Positions 1 through 11,042 of a stretch of DNA of 64,000 nucleotides are shown one piece after another. Below the pieces are notes generated by a model. The model was given only the letters and a program-made list of their open reading frames with translations. It was not told the DNA's origin and ran no database searches. This DNA is from an uncultured Eubacteriales bacterium (GTDB lineage Bacteria > Bacillota > Clostridia > Saccharofermentanales > Saccharofermentanaceae). Position 1 is the stretch's first letter, and every line of letters begins with the position of its first letter. The stretch spans positions 53,007-117,006 of the forward strand of contig OMWK01000007.1 in NCBI GenBank assembly GCA_900314745.1. The letters are read 5' to 3'. A program made the translations under genes and the position numbers.

Positions 1-408
1 CTGAGTGATGACAATGGTGTACTGGGGCTCTGCAAGACCGTAATCAGCAAGATTATACTGGGAGCTGTCTCCTATATTACCGTTTGCCATGAAATTAGAC
101 AGAATGTATGCCCATGAAGTAACAGCTTCATTGTTCAAAGGTACATCAGTATCATACTTATCAAGAAGCGACCAGATTACGGCTCCTGTCTCGTCTACCG
201 CACCATTGAAACCGATGCCTGTACCGTCTGCCCTTACAACTTCTATGGAAGAAATAAGATCAGGTGTAACTGCGATTATACTGGTTTCTTCGGAAACCGA
301 TTCATTAACTGACGCCTCCTTACTGTTCATAACGATGACAACTACAGCAACAATAACAAGTGCCACCATTACGATGAAAGGTATCAAAAGACTCTTAAGC
401 GATTTCAT
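1..408 (-). CDS. DUF4340 domain protein, N-terminal part (cut by window edge)
   Basis: Reading the minus strand from an ATG at 408 gives 136 codons open to the window edge, so the C-terminus is missing. A hydrophobic segment at about residues 7-27 is a membrane anchor or uncleaved signal. It is followed by a short polar linker and a sequence resembling the start of DUF4340, a family found as the last gene of GldG-type ABC-2 exporter operons. It starts nine bases after the stop of the GldG-like gene, so it is the fourth gene of that operon. Its role is unknown; a periplasm-facing accessory subunit is inferred from position and topology. Confidence 0.7.
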   Translation of the reverse strand, partial: MKSLKSLLIPFIVMVALVIVAVVVIVMNSKEASVNESVSEETSIIAVTPDLISSIEVVRADGTGIGFNGAVDETGAVIWSLLDKYDTDVPLNNEAVTSWAYILSNFMANGNIGDSSQYNLADYGLAEPQYTIVITQ

Positions 409-417
409 ATTCTTATA

Positions 418-1959
418 TTACAGATTCTTTCTCTTGTTATAGACTACGACACCGGCAATGACAAACGCCAGAGGAACGATAGCAACAAGTATAAATGTCC
501 ATACGGTAACGGTATCACCTGTTACCTTCTGTGTGTCGATTGAATAGTCAGAGAGAGCCTTGCCTTCGACGAATACACTGTCATCTGCTGCAAGCATTCC
601 CCTGATTATGTTTCTCGTGAATACAACGTTCGCATCATTGAATCCGAAGCTGCTGATGTATTCATCGGATGTAAATGTAAGAGTACCGAATACATATACA
701 TCCGGAGGTGTCGGGGTACCTGTGAATGTTGAATACATACCAACATAGAACTGAGCATTGTTTACACTCTGAACGATGTTGCCTGTATTGGAATCATACA
801 TACCGAATGTTGCCGTGCTTGATGTGGCAAACAAAGGTGAAACCTGAATGTATGTATAAGGCGTATCTGCCTCCATAATGGGTCTTGCGTATGAATTACG
901 AAGTCTCGTTGTACCGGCAGCCTCCTGATAATCAGTTGATACATCAACGAGTGAACTGTAGGGATCGCTGTTGATCTGATATCCGGGATTATTCTCAACT
1001 ACAAGAGCACTTCCGATACGGATGTTGTAGTTCGCCAGAAGAACATTCAGCTTCGGGAATGACTCGTTAACATTGGTGTTGTAGTAATTTACTGCAACGA
1101 TGATCTTACCGCCGCCTGAGAGGTAACTCTTGATGGCTTCAGACATGCTGTCGGTAATATCAGTATTGATTCCGTTCAGGATAAGAAGATCGCAGTCGGA
1201 AGGAACTGTAAAATTGTCACTTGCCTGAATCTCAGCGCTGTCTATACCCATTGAAGCAAGCATGTTGGAGAGCTGATCGTGAGTTCCCTCACCAAGGCCT
1301 GTAACGAAGTATGCAGTATATGCATAACCTCTTGTAAGATTAACGATCGCACTTGTAAACTTCTGCTCAACGATATTCGTCAGAGGCAGATAGTATCCAT
1401 ACTGGAGATATTCATTATCATATGTAAAACAGTCTACGGGATCGATCTGAATGATCTTGCCCTCAGAGTAAACAACAAATCCCTTGAAGTTAGCAAGATC
1501 GTAAACACCGTTAGGATCGAGCTCCGTGATGATGTTAGGGTACTTGGTGGGGTCTGTATACTCAACAGAGATCTTACCTTCCGATACTGAAACATAATCG
1601 TCCAGGAGCGGAACAATATACTCATAAGGTGTATCCCTGAGATTTACGGGACGGTCCATCAGTCCTACTATCCTGATATGAGAATCTGCGGGCAAAGAAG
1701 CAAGGTATGAAATGGTTACTTCGGATACCGAGTTCTGGCCTGTAGCGGTCATATCATATGTAAGATAATCATCTATGCTTGTGTTCTTGATCTTAAGACC
1801 AAAGATGATATTTACTGCGAGAACCGTGATAAGAAGGATGACAAATGAGCTTATGGAGAAAAGCTTAAGCTTGCCGGCTCTGGCATCTGTTACAGCCTTC
1901 CCATCCTTCTTCTTTGTCTTATTCTTAATTGAATCTGTCTTTACGTTATCTTTACTCAT
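418..1959 (-). CDS. GldG-like auxiliary protein of an ABC-2 exporter
   Basis: 513 residues. A basic cytoplasmic N-terminus of about 30 residues precedes one membrane helix (about 32-52). A large extracytoplasmic region follows, then a second helix near the C-terminus (about 485-505) ending in a short basic tail. This is the layout of the GldG / ABC_transp_aux family (PF09822), whose outer domain resembles a glutamine-amidotransferase-like fold without known catalysis. A good ribosome site (AAGGTGG) precedes the ATG. It sits between the permease and the DUF4340 gene, matching GldA-GldF-GldG-DUF4340 operons in Clostridia. The cargo is unknown, and a link to gliding motility should not be assumed in this phylum. 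Confidence 0.8.
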   Translation of the reverse strand: MSKDNVKTDSIKNKTKKKDGKAVTDARAGKLKLFSISSFVILLITVLAVNIIFGLKIKNTSIDDYLTYDMTATGQNSVSEVTISYLASLPADSHIRIVGLMDRPVNLRDTPYEYIVPLLDDYVSVSEGKISVEYTDPTKYPNIITELDPNGVYDLANFKGFVVYSEGKIIQIDPVDCFTYDNEYLQYGYYLPLTNIVEQKFTSAIVNLTRGYAYTAYFVTGLGEGTHDQLSNMLASMGIDSAEIQASDNFTVPSDCDLLILNGINTDITDSMSEAIKSYLSGGGKIIVAVNYYNTNVNESFPKLNVLLANYNIRIGSALVVENNPGYQINSDPYSSLVDVSTDYQEAAGTTRLRNSYARPIMEADTPYTYIQVSPLFATSSTATFGMYDSNTGNIVQSVNNAQFYVGMYSTFTGTPTPPDVYVFGTLTFTSDEYISSFGFNDANVVFTRNIIRGMLAADDSVFVEGKALSDYSIDTQKVTGDTVTVWTFILVAIVPLAFVIAGVVVYNKRKNL

Positions 1960-1974
1960 CTTGAACCACCTTCA

Positions 1975-2748
1975 TCAATTCTGTGACCAGCGCTTCTTCT
2001 CAAGTATCCTGTATGTAAGGAACAGGAATACAAGAGCCATGGAAACACAATAGACCAGAGGTGAAATGGAGAAAACGCCATATCTGAAGTCCTGTGTCTT
2101 AGAGAAAGGACTGAGCCATGAAATAGCAGCTGCCGTATTAGAACAAATAGTATTGATCTTTTCCGTATCGAGCGAAAGCATTGATGAGGACAGCAATGAA
2201 TAGAGTGCAGAAGAAGCAAGTGTGCTTATTGTCTGCAGAAGCTGGATAACAAGAATAAGAACAAAGCTTATGATAGCTGAGATGATCTGTGTATCCGTAA
2301 GAGCTGAAGCCAGGATACCGATTGATGTAAAAAGGACTGCAAGGCAGAAGAAAACGATTACCGAACCCCATGAGCCGATGTTAACTACTCCGCCTGAGAA
2401 TGCAGTGATTATCATGTGAACGATTACGTTGAGGAAAAGGATTGCGATAAGCGTCATGGCTGCAAGGAACTTTCCCAGTACAACGTCAAACATGGATACG
2501 GGGTTTGTGTAGAAAAGCACTTCCGTACCTCTCTTCTTATCCTCGGAGAAAAGACCCATCGTGATAACGGGAATGATTACTACGAAGAAGGAACAAAGTG
2601 ACATTATCTCGCTCGAGATGTTAACTGAACCGTTACTGTATTGGTTAATGAATACAAAACCCGACAGGAATGAGAACAGAGCCAGTGCGATATAACCCAC
2701 GGGCGATCTGAAATATGAAGCTAATTCTCTTTTATATACTGCTGACAT
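1975..2748 (-). CDS. ABC-2 type transporter permease (GldF-like)
   Basis: 257 residues with six predicted membrane helices, starting at about 18-36 and including long hydrophobic stretches near 50-75, 100-125, 130-155, 160-185 and 225-245. This is the size and topology of ABC-2 membrane subunits of the NosY/GldF group. It lies 21 bases after the ATPase gene and 15 bases before the GldG-like gene, so the three should be translated from one message and assemble as an exporter. The substrate cannot be read from the sequence. Confidence 0.85.
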   Translation of the reverse strand: MSAVYKRELASYFRSPVGYIALALFSFLSGFVFINQYSNGSVNISSEIMSLCSFFVVIIPVITMGLFSEDKKRGTEVLFYTNPVSMFDVVLGKFLAAMTLIAILFLNVIVHMIITAFSGGVVNIGSWGSVIVFFCLAVLFTSIGILASALTDTQIISAIISFVLILVIQLLQTISTLASSALYSLLSSSMLSLDTEKINTICSNTAAAISWLSPFSKTQDFRYGVFSISPLVYCVSMALVFLFLTYRILEKKRWSQN

Positions 2749-2769
2749 TTAATTCTGTAACCTCCGTAA

Positions 2770-3711
2770 TCACACAGATGTTATCGAGAGGAATATCTCT
2801 TCGAGTGAAGGATCCATGGACCTGAATTCGAGCATCGGCCATCCGCCCTTGCTCATCGCATAGAAAACTCCTGTACGCACATCGTTCTTAGCAGAACTGT
2901 CTGCCGTGATCTCAACCTGATGAATTGAAGTATCATCGTTGGATACAATGGAAGTAACGTTATTTACGCCCGGGATTGAACGGAGCTTGTTGGTAACTTC
3001 CTTGACAGGACCCTTGAATGACAGCGAGAGCTTTGTGGAACCGCTGAGCTTGGAAGAAAGGTCTGTAATCGTATCGATTGCAGCTACCTTACCCTGGTTG
3101 ATGATAACAACGCGGTCGCATACAGCCTGGATCTCAGAAAGGATATGGGAACTCAAGATAACAGTATGCTTGTCTGCAAGCTTTCTTATGAGTTTTCTTA
3201 TCTCGAGGATCTGATTAGGGTCAAGACCTACGGTAGGCTCGTCAAGGATCAGAATATCGGGATTTCCGACGAGAGCCTGTGCTATACCTACTCTCTGCTT
3301 ATAACCCTTGGAAAGGTTGCCGATAAGTCTGTCGGCCATATCAACAATCTTAACCATCGAAAGGATTGAAGCGAGCTGCTCCTTCCTCTCCTTCTTCGGA
3401 ACCTTCTTAAGATCGCATATGAAGTTCAGGTATTCGAGAACTGTCATATCAAAATAAAGAGGCGGCATCTCAGGAAGATAACCTATGCACTTCTTTGCCT
3501 CTTCAGGTTCTTCAAGAATATCATGACCGTTGACCTTAACCGTACCTGACGTTGATGACAGGTAACCGGTAATAATATTCATCGTAGTGGACTTACCGGC
3601 TCCGTTGGGGCCGAGAAATCCTAAGACTTCACCATCATTAACCGTAAAAGAAATACCGTTGACAGCCTTAATGTCTCCGTATCTCTTCACAAGGTTGTTA
3701 ATCTCAATCAT
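2770..3711 (-). CDS. ABC transporter ATP-binding protein (ABC-2 / GldA-like)
   Basis: 313 residues. Walker A GPNGAGKST at 34-42, signature LSKGYKQRVG at about 134-143, Walker B LILDEP followed by the D-loop at about 154-165, and a switch histidine in LSSH near 190. The LSKGY form of the signature is typical of the ABC-2 exporter ATPases that pair with GldF-like permeases. About 80 residues beyond the ATPase core form the C-terminal extension usual for this group. It is the first gene of the four-gene operon, with a strong SD (GGGAGG) and its own promoter just upstream. It energises export by the neighbouring permease. Confidence 0.9.
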   Translation of the reverse strand: MIEINNLVKRYGDIKAVNGISFTVNDGEVLGFLGPNGAGKSTTMNIITGYLSSTSGTVKVNGHDILEEPEEAKKCIGYLPEMPPLYFDMTVLEYLNFICDLKKVPKKERKEQLASILSMVKIVDMADRLIGNLSKGYKQRVGIAQALVGNPDILILDEPTVGLDPNQILEIRKLIRKLADKHTVILSSHILSEIQAVCDRVVIINQGKVAAIDTITDLSSKLSGSTKLSLSFKGPVKEVTNKLRSIPGVNNVTSIVSNDDTSIHQVEITADSSAKNDVRTGVFYAMSKGGWPMLEFRSMDPSLEEIFLSITSV

Positions 3712-3736
3712 ACAGTGCCTCCCAAAATTCGCACAT

Positions 3737-3772
3737 CGCTATATATAATAATATAAATAGCGCCAATATCAA
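3737..3772 (-). promoter_or_regulatory. Promoter with overlapping inverted repeat, ABC exporter operon
   Basis: On the minus strand a -35 TTGATA (3767-3772) and a -10 TATTAT (3745-3750) lie 16 bases apart upstream of the ABC ATPase gene. The -10 sits inside a near-perfect inverted repeat (3737-3762; arms CGCTAT-x-TATA with one mismatch and a four-base centre). A repeat over the -10 is a usual place for a repressor operator. No local regulator gene is present to pair with it. The -35 overlaps the stop codon of the thioesterase gene. Confidence 0.5.
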
Positions 3773-4506
3773 AATAATATTTCGCAGACAAATACTCCGG
3801 AGGAATCCTCGCGGTATCCGAAGACATACAGTCCCTTATCGGATTCCGTTACATAAATATCCACTTTCTGCCCGCTTTTGACCTCAGACAGGTAGTTTAT
3901 GTTGATATCCGCGATCTTTGCAAGCTCATATCCGCTTTTGAACAAAGCATCATAAACCCACGCGAGATAACGGGTGTTATTGACGTGATGATTGTGGTCA
4001 AGTTCCGTATAATCGGCATACTTAATGATCGCAGGCTCCGTACCGGGCCTTGAGGGGATCTTGATCTTGGGGCACTCCCCATCAAGAGCGTAACGCAAAG
4101 ACTCCGTGGCATCCTGCGGCAGCTTCTCAAGATGCGACGGGAAAACAGGCCTGTGCGTATCCTTATCGGCAAGGATCCACACGGATGTGGCACTGCCGAT
4201 AATCTCTCCGTTTGAGTCAAAAATCTCGTACTCTCTGTCGAAAAAGAGCTTCTTCGCTCCTCTTGACCAGGTGGTTATGGTAAACCTTTCACGCCATGAC
4301 GGAAGCCTTCTTATGTGTACACGGCACCTTATTATTATCCAGCAGCAGTTATATTCGCCGATAGCATCTCTGCCCCAGCCGTTATCTGCCGCTCCTTTAT
4401 CCGCAGTCTCCTGCAAATCAGATAAGAGCACATATGGGGCAAGACAGCTGTCCGTACCGCATTCTGTGCTCTTTGTGTAAAATTCAAGTTGTGAAAAATC
4501 AGACAT
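3769..4506 (-). CDS. Acyl-ACP thioesterase
   Basis: 245 residues, matching the bacterial acyl-ACP thioesterase family (PF01643, FatA/FatB-like, double hot-dog fold). The enzyme hydrolyses acyl-ACP to free fatty acid and ACP in the cytosol. The catalytic motif of the second hot-dog is clear: D170-x-N172-x-H174-V-N-N, with Y180 close behind. The first hot-dog (about 5-125) carries the usual WxxR region. The start overlaps the preceding gene by eight bases, so translation is probably coupled to the small membrane protein upstream. In Clostridia such enzymes may adjust membrane lipid composition; that role is inferred. Confidence 0.85.
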   Translation of the reverse strand: MSDFSQLEFYTKSTECGTDSCLAPYVLLSDLQETADKGAADNGWGRDAIGEYNCCWIIIRCRVHIRRLPSWRERFTITTWSRGAKKLFFDREYEIFDSNGEIIGSATSVWILADKDTHRPVFPSHLEKLPQDATESLRYALDGECPKIKIPSRPGTEPAIIKYADYTELDHNHHVNNTRYLAWVYDALFKSGYELAKIADININYLSEVKSGQKVDIYVTESDKGLYVFGYREDSSGVFVCEILF

Positions 4507-5038
4507 CTATTCTCTTGGTTCCTCTCGGGTTATAACGCCTGAATATAGGATACATCTCCTCATTAAAATTAAATACCACGGTAAATTTGACCTTATCCTG
4601 AGTAATAAAGACATACCAGATATCGTCGCTGATATTATAGACTCTGTCCGACGTACAATTGAGTGAATATTCCGACTTCTCAAGATCATCTGTAAACCTG
4701 TCGGAAGTTACAGGACCTATGTACTCACAATCCTTGATTGAGAAATCAGCCAGCAAATCAAGCTTCTTCTGATTCGTGATCTTGGTAACCTCAAAAGAAT
4801 CGTTGGTAATTTCAATCTGATATTCGATATTAAGATTCTTGATAAGTCTGTATTCAAGATAACAAAGACCAAAAGAGATCATACCAGTAAAGTAGATGAT
4901 GTTATATCCGAACAGGATCGGTATTCCGTTTAAGAACACCATGAATATAACCAGCGCAGTTATCGATAATACAGGGAAAAGCTTTCCCATGGTGCCATGG
5001 TCTCGCTTTACGCAATTCTCATAGAACAGATCTTCCAT
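4499..5038 (-). CDS. Small membrane protein of unknown function
   Basis: 179 residues. Two adjacent hydrophobic helices (about 19-38 and 42-62) form a hairpin, followed by a soluble C-terminal domain of about 115 residues rich in aromatic and acidic residues. The arrangement, a helix pair then a small beta-rich domain, resembles DUF6106/YcxB-like clostridial proteins, but I do not recognise the family with certainty. It has a GGAG ribosome site. Its last codons overlap the thioesterase start by eight bases, suggesting co-expression. No function can be assigned. Confidence 0.6.
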   Translation of the reverse strand: MEDLFYENCVKRDHGTMGKLFPVLSITALVIFMVFLNGIPILFGYNIIYFTGMISFGLCYLEYRLIKNLNIEYQIEITNDSFEVTKITNQKKLDLLADFSIKDCEYIGPVTSDRFTDDLEKSEYSLNCTSDRVYNISDDIWYVFITQDKVKFTVVFNFNEEMYPIFRRYNPRGTKRIDV

Positions 5039-5056
5039 AAATCTCCATTAAACATA

Positions 5057-5085
5057 AGGCGGCCATGCAGTATACACGGCCGCCT
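5057..5085 (-). terminator. Hairpin downstream of groEL
   Basis: A perfect 8-bp GC-rich stem (AGGCGGCC / GGCCGCCT) with a 13-base loop lies between the groEL stop and the next gene. The run of T after it is only moderate on the minus strand, so termination efficiency is uncertain. It is the only hairpin in the gap and marks the probable 3' end of groESL. Confidence 0.55.
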
Positions 5086-5106
5086 GTAAATCAATTATTC
5101 AAGTTA

Positions 5107-6735
<1,629 letters not shown>

Positions 6736-6742
6736 CTATTAA

Positions 6743-7089
<347 letters not shown>

Positions 7090-7092
7090 CTT

Positions 7093-7121
7093 ATGATAAT
7101 TCTCACTTCAGGTTATGTCAA
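7093..7121 (-). promoter_or_regulatory. Sigma-A promoter of groESL
   Basis: On the minus strand, -35 TTGACA (7116-7121) and -10 TATCAT (7093-7098) with the ideal 17-base spacing. Transcription would start at the edge of the CIRCE element, the usual arrangement for HrcA control. Confidence 0.85.
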
Positions 7122-7131
7122 TAACGAATAT

Positions 7132-7158
7132 CAAAAAAAGTCAAAAACCTGATTTTTG
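7132..7158 (-). terminator. Possible terminator after the LCP gene
   Basis: Stem CAAAAA / TTTTTG around a five-base loop, followed on the minus strand by a run of seven T. The stem is AT-only apart from its closing pair, so this is a weak candidate. It lies between the LCP stop and the groES promoter, where a terminator is expected. Confidence 0.4.
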
Positions 7159-7171
7159 CCACAAATGCCTG

Positions 7172-8344
7172 TTATCTCAACAGATCATCGATGTCCAGAT
7201 CAGAAGGACAGCTCTCTATTGAAGGCGAATTGCTGATATCCGGAACAGGGTCAAAATCAGTAGTCTCGCCGTAGAAGAATTCCTGAACATAAGGAATCAT
7301 TGCATTCCAGTTAGGTCTTATGCTCCACTCATCTCCGTACATACCTGAATAGAAGCATCCCTCGATAGGCAGCTGCATATACTCAATACTGATATTTGCA
7401 ACTGAAGGCAGGAAATTGAATGCATATTCCTGAATCTGATCCGGAGGTATGTTGGTCGTAATGGCTCCGAGAATAACAGGAAGTGCAGAAGCCTTACCCG
7501 TAGGAGACATTGCGATGAACTGATCCATAAGAGATCTCAATACTTCAACCTGTCTCTCAGATCTTCTGTAGTCAGAGTCGATCTTTCTGATTCTTGCATA
7601 AGCTACAGCCTGTCTTCCGTTAAGCCAGATGTAACCTGTATTGGTAACTGCATCCTGTGATGCAGGAAGTCCCATAATGTTATTAACCTCGGCAAGGTTC
7701 CAGTTAAGTCCGCCCTCGGAGTTAAGCTCGCTCGAAGTTACATCGCAGTAAACTCCGCCTACGGCATCGATGATCTCAGCCATATGATAGAAGTTAACAT
7801 AAGCCCATCCGTCGATAGTGATTCTTAATGTATCCTCAACAGTAGCGCAGAGAACATCCGGACCTCCGCGGCTCATAGCAGCATTGATCTTCATTGCATA
7901 TGAATATCCGGGAACATGAACATAACAGTCTCTAGCTATAGAAATGAGTCTTATAGTGCCCTGTGTGCTGTTAACGGACATAACCATAGTTACGTCGGAA
8001 AGTCCGCCTGTACCGGACTCGTTATAGTTTCTGGATCTGCTGTCGATACCGATAAGAAGGAAATTATGAATATCATCGGCCGTATCGATAGGCTCGTAAA
8101 CAGTTGTCTGTCTAATGGAGTCGAGGTTAACGGTATTACCTGATTCATCTACGATGGTTACATCCTCAGAAGGAGTGGTTACGTAGGTAATGTTATCAAG
8201 CAGCTGTCTGGTATACCAGAATACAAATGCTCCCGCTCCAATGGCAAGACCAAGAACAACAGCCAAAACAGTAATGACTATCTTTAATGCCTTACCCTTC
8301 TTCTTAGGACTTGCTCCGTCCACATTACGAGATTTACTTCTCAT
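7172..8344 (-). CDS. LytR-CpsA-Psr (LCP) family glycopolymer ligase
   Basis: 390 residues. A basic N-terminus precedes one membrane helix (about 21-44), then the extracellular LCP domain (about 95-310). Family hallmarks are present: LLIGIDSR at the start of the domain, SDVTMV, the RDCYVHVPG segment, the KINAA motif and the Arg pair in YRRSERQ. LCP enzymes transfer undecaprenyl-linked wall teichoic acids, capsules or other glycopolymers onto peptidoglycan. It follows galE by 15 bases with its own AAGGAGG site. The pairing with a UDP-sugar epimerase suggests work on a galactose-containing surface glycan, which is inference. Confidence 0.9.
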   Translation of the reverse strand: MRSKSRNVDGASPKKKGKALKIVITVLAVVLGLAIGAGAFVFWYTRQLLDNITYVTTPSEDVTIVDESGNTVNLDSIRQTTVYEPIDTADDIHNFLLIGIDSRSRNYNESGTGGLSDVTMVMSVNSTQGTIRLISIARDCYVHVPGYSYAMKINAAMSRGGPDVLCATVEDTLRITIDGWAYVNFYHMAEIIDAVGGVYCDVTSSELNSEGGLNWNLAEVNNIMGLPASQDAVTNTGYIWLNGRQAVAYARIRKIDSDYRRSERQVEVLRSLMDQFIAMSPTGKASALPVILGAITTNIPPDQIQEYAFNFLPSVANISIEYMQLPIEGCFYSGMYGDEWSIRPNWNAMIPYVQEFFYGETTDFDPVPDISNSPSIESCPSDLDIDDLLR

Positions 8345-8359
8345 CAGATCCTCCTTAGA

Positions 8360-9382
8360 TCAATCCTGTAATCCGTTAGGATTCTTCTCCTGCCAGTTCC
8401 AGCAGGAAGCACACATGTCATCAATATCTCTAGTCGCCTTAAACCCTAATACACGCTCAGCCTTATCAGTTGAAGCATAACATACGGGAAGATCACCGGC
8501 ACGTCTGGGGCCGATGACATTCGGAATCTTATGTCCGCATGCCTTCTCAAAAGCAGCAACTGCTTCCTTAACGGAAGTACCCTTACCTGTACCCAGATTG
8601 AATACTTCAACGCCGGACTCATGATCGTCCATATATCTGATGGCCTTAACATGACCGTCAGCAAGATCACATACATGAATATAATCTCTAAGGCATGTAC
8701 CGTCCGGAGTATCGTAATCGTCTCCGTGGATGGTAAGCCTCTCCAAAGCACCTGTGGCAACCTTGGAAATATACGGGAAGAGATTATTGGGAATGCCCTT
8801 GGGATCTTCCCCGATGAGTCCGCTGCTGTGAGCTCCAACCGGGTTGAAATATCTGAGAAGAACAATACTCAATGAAGGATCTGCCTTAGCGCAGTCTCTT
8901 AAGATCTGCTCGATCATCCACTTGGTCCAGCCGTAAGGATTTGTGCAGAATCCGAGAGGGCTCTCCTCTGTGAAAGGTACATCCTCGCTCTGTCCGTAAA
9001 CAGTTGCAGAGGATGAGAAAACAAGCTTGCTTACCTTATACTCACGCATGAGTTCAAGAACAGTAAGCATGCTGTTGATATTGTTGGAATAGTATTCGAG
9101 AGGAATCTGAACAGATTCTCCTACCGCCTTAAGACCGGCAAAATGAATGACACTGTCTATGCTGTTCTCTTCAAAGACCTTACGCATAGCTTCCTTATCA
9201 CAGCAGTCTACCTTATAGAATTTGAATCTCTTGCCGGTGATAAGCTCGAGTCTGTTGAGGACTTCAAGTTTGCTGTTAACAAGGTTGTCTGCAATAACAA
9301 CCTCGAAGCCGTTCTCATGTAAAGCAATTACAGTATGGGAGCCTATAAAGCCCATTCCGCCTGTTACAAGAACAGTATGCAT
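8360..9382 (-). CDS. galE: UDP-glucose 4-epimerase
   Basis: 340 residues, full length. The NAD-binding GGMGFIGSH motif is at the N-terminus (about 8-16) and the catalytic Tyr-x-x-x-Lys is in PYGWTKWM near residues 149-153, with the upstream SSSATVYG serine segment. GalE interconverts UDP-glucose and UDP-galactose in the cytosol. A strong ribosome site (ACGGAGG) precedes the ATG. A TATAAT box at 9412-9417 on the minus strand is a likely -10, although its -35 is poor. The LCP ligase follows directly, so the two are probably one transcript feeding surface polysaccharide synthesis. Confidence 0.95.
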   Translation of the reverse strand: MHTVLVTGGMGFIGSHTVIALHENGFEVVIADNLVNSKLEVLNRLELITGKRFKFYKVDCCDKEAMRKVFEENSIDSVIHFAGLKAVGESVQIPLEYYSNNINSMLTVLELMREYKVSKLVFSSSATVYGQSEDVPFTEESPLGFCTNPYGWTKWMIEQILRDCAKADPSLSIVLLRYFNPVGAHSSGLIGEDPKGIPNNLFPYISKVATGALERLTIHGDDYDTPDGTCLRDYIHVCDLADGHVKAIRYMDDHESGVEVFNLGTGKGTSVKEAVAAFEKACGHKIPNVIGPRRAGDLPVCYASTDKAERVLGFKATRDIDDMCASCWNWQEKNPNGLQD

Positions 9383-9479
9383 TGTGTCACCTCCGTTAAA
9401 ACGTTCAAATGATTATACATATAATTTAATAAAAAATGAATAGATTTAAAAAGCCAATGTTGCAATAAGATTACAAATC

Positions 9480-11042
9480 CTATTCCCCTCTGTTGTTGAT
9501 CTGCGACAGCTGAACCTTGGGTTTGATTATCGGAATCGATATAACAAACACGGCTCCTCCCTGAAGTTTATTGTCGGCCGTAATGTAGCCGTCGTGCTCC
9601 TCTGCTATCGCTTTCGCGAGGGCAAGACCGATGCCGTGCTTACCGTCGTTGCCCTTGGCAAATCTGTCGAAAAGCGTGGGCAGCAGCTCACGGTCGATAC
9701 CGGGGCCGTCGTCACTTATTACGAAGTTGATGCTGTCCTTCACCTTGAACACGGAGAAGTCAACCTGCTTGGAAGCATACCTGTTGCAGTTCGAGAAGAT
9801 GTTCTCGAGCATTCTGAATATATCGTTCTCATTAGCACAGATATAGGAGTTCTCGGCTCTTATGTCCGTTACGAGCTCCTTGTTGTCAAAAAGGAAGTTG
9901 CCCCTGACACGTGCAACTACGTCTTCAGATAGTTCCTGTACATTGAGGATTGTCTTCTTAACCGTGTAATTTCCGCTTCTTGACATGTCCATCTTGGAGA
10001 TAGAAAGAAGATTCTCAACAAGATTAGTAAGTCTCGTTGTCTCGGAGATTATTACATCAACCGCACCCTTCTTCTCTTCCTCGTTAAAGATGTCGTACTT
10101 TATTCCTTCCGCATAACCCTGGATAGACATCAAAGGCGTACGAAGCTCATGTGAAGCATTCTGGAAGAATGTCTTCTGCTCGATGTCAGACTGCTCGAGT
10201 TTCTTCGCCATCTTGTTCATGTTGTATCCGAGGTTAGAAAGCTCGGAAGACATGATGTGTCCTTTAACCGGCGTGAAGTCTCCCTTACCTACACGGAACG
10301 CGAACTTTGACAGCTTCCTTGTCGAGAAGAAAAGCGGGAAAGCAAGCAGGATGCTTATGACGGTCGATACCAGAACCGCGATGGTAATAGCTCTGAATAT
10401 AGCCACGTTGATGGCGGTCGTAAAATCGTAATAGGAACTTGTATCGATATAAACAAGAAGATAGTACTGATCGTACTCAGGCTCATCGGCACCTTCATAA
10501 CTTGAATATTCAACATTGATGAATTTGTAATAAACAAGATTGCCGTCTACAAGCGTGCTTCTGATGTCGTTCGAAGTCATCGACTTATTCGTCGCCATAT
10601 TCTCGATAATGGTGCTAAGATACTTCTCCGCTCTGTTCCTTGATGAGACCGAATAAGTTGCAGTCGGCCAGAGAACGTTATAACCAGTCTCAGATATATC
10701 ATCTTCAAATAAAACGATGGATGCCTCATTGGAAAGATCGGACGAGGATACGATGGAGTTAAGAAGGTTGGTCCTTATCTGCTCCTCTGTACCGAATTCA
10801 GGTGACAGTGAATTTCTAAAAGCCTCGGCAAAAGACTGACACGAGTTAACGGCATTATTGATACGGTGATTACATTCGGAGGCGATGTAGTTCTGCATGA
10901 TGAAACTGCTCGACAGCCATATGAAGGCTCCGGTAATCAGGGTTACAGCCAAAAGTGATATATAAATATGTACGAACATAGGCAGGCGGAAAGGCCTGCT
11001 GTCGTACTGTTCATTATCCGGATTATTACTCGCCCGGTTCAT
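9480..11042 (-). CDS. Membrane sensor histidine kinase
   Basis: 520 residues. Helix 1 at about 24-45, an extracytoplasmic sensor region at about 46-210, helix 2 at about 212-238, then a HAMP linker. The dimerisation H-box has the phospho-accepting His298 (SHELRTP). The ATPase domain has the N-box (near NCNRYAS), a G1 box DDGPGID and a G2 box GKHGIGLALAK. This is the HisKA/HATPase_c architecture of PhoR/ResE-like kinases. The start overlaps the response-regulator gene by 17 bases, so the pair is translationally coupled. The stimulus is unknown. Confidence 0.92.
   Translation of the reverse strand: MNRASNNPDNEQYDSRPFRLPMFVHIYISLLAVTLITGAFIWLSSSFIMQNYIASECNHRINNAVNSCQSFAEAFRNSLSPEFGTEEQIRTNLLNSIVSSSDLSNEASIVLFEDDISETGYNVLWPTATYSVSSRNRAEKYLSTIIENMATNKSMTSNDIRSTLVDGNLVYYKFINVEYSSYEGADEPEYDQYYLLVYIDTSSYYDFTTAINVAIFRAITIAVLVSTVISILLAFPLFFSTRKLSKFAFRVGKGDFTPVKGHIMSSELSNLGYNMNKMAKKLEQSDIEQKTFFQNASHELRTPLMSIQGYAEGIKYDIFNEEEKKGAVDVIISETTRLTNLVENLLSISKMDMSRSGNYTVKKTILNVQELSEDVVARVRGNFLFDNKELVTDIRAENSYICANENDIFRMLENIFSNCNRYASKQVDFSVFKVKDSINFVISDDGPGIDRELLPTLFDRFAKGNDGKHGIGLALAKAIAEEHDGYITADNKLQGGAVFVISIPIIKPKVQLSQINNRGE

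Noticed and set aside
1..3711. Gliding motility machinery (GldA/F/G names)
   Set aside because: Those names come from Bacteroidetes; in Clostridia the same ABC-2 set occurs without other gliding genes, and none are here.
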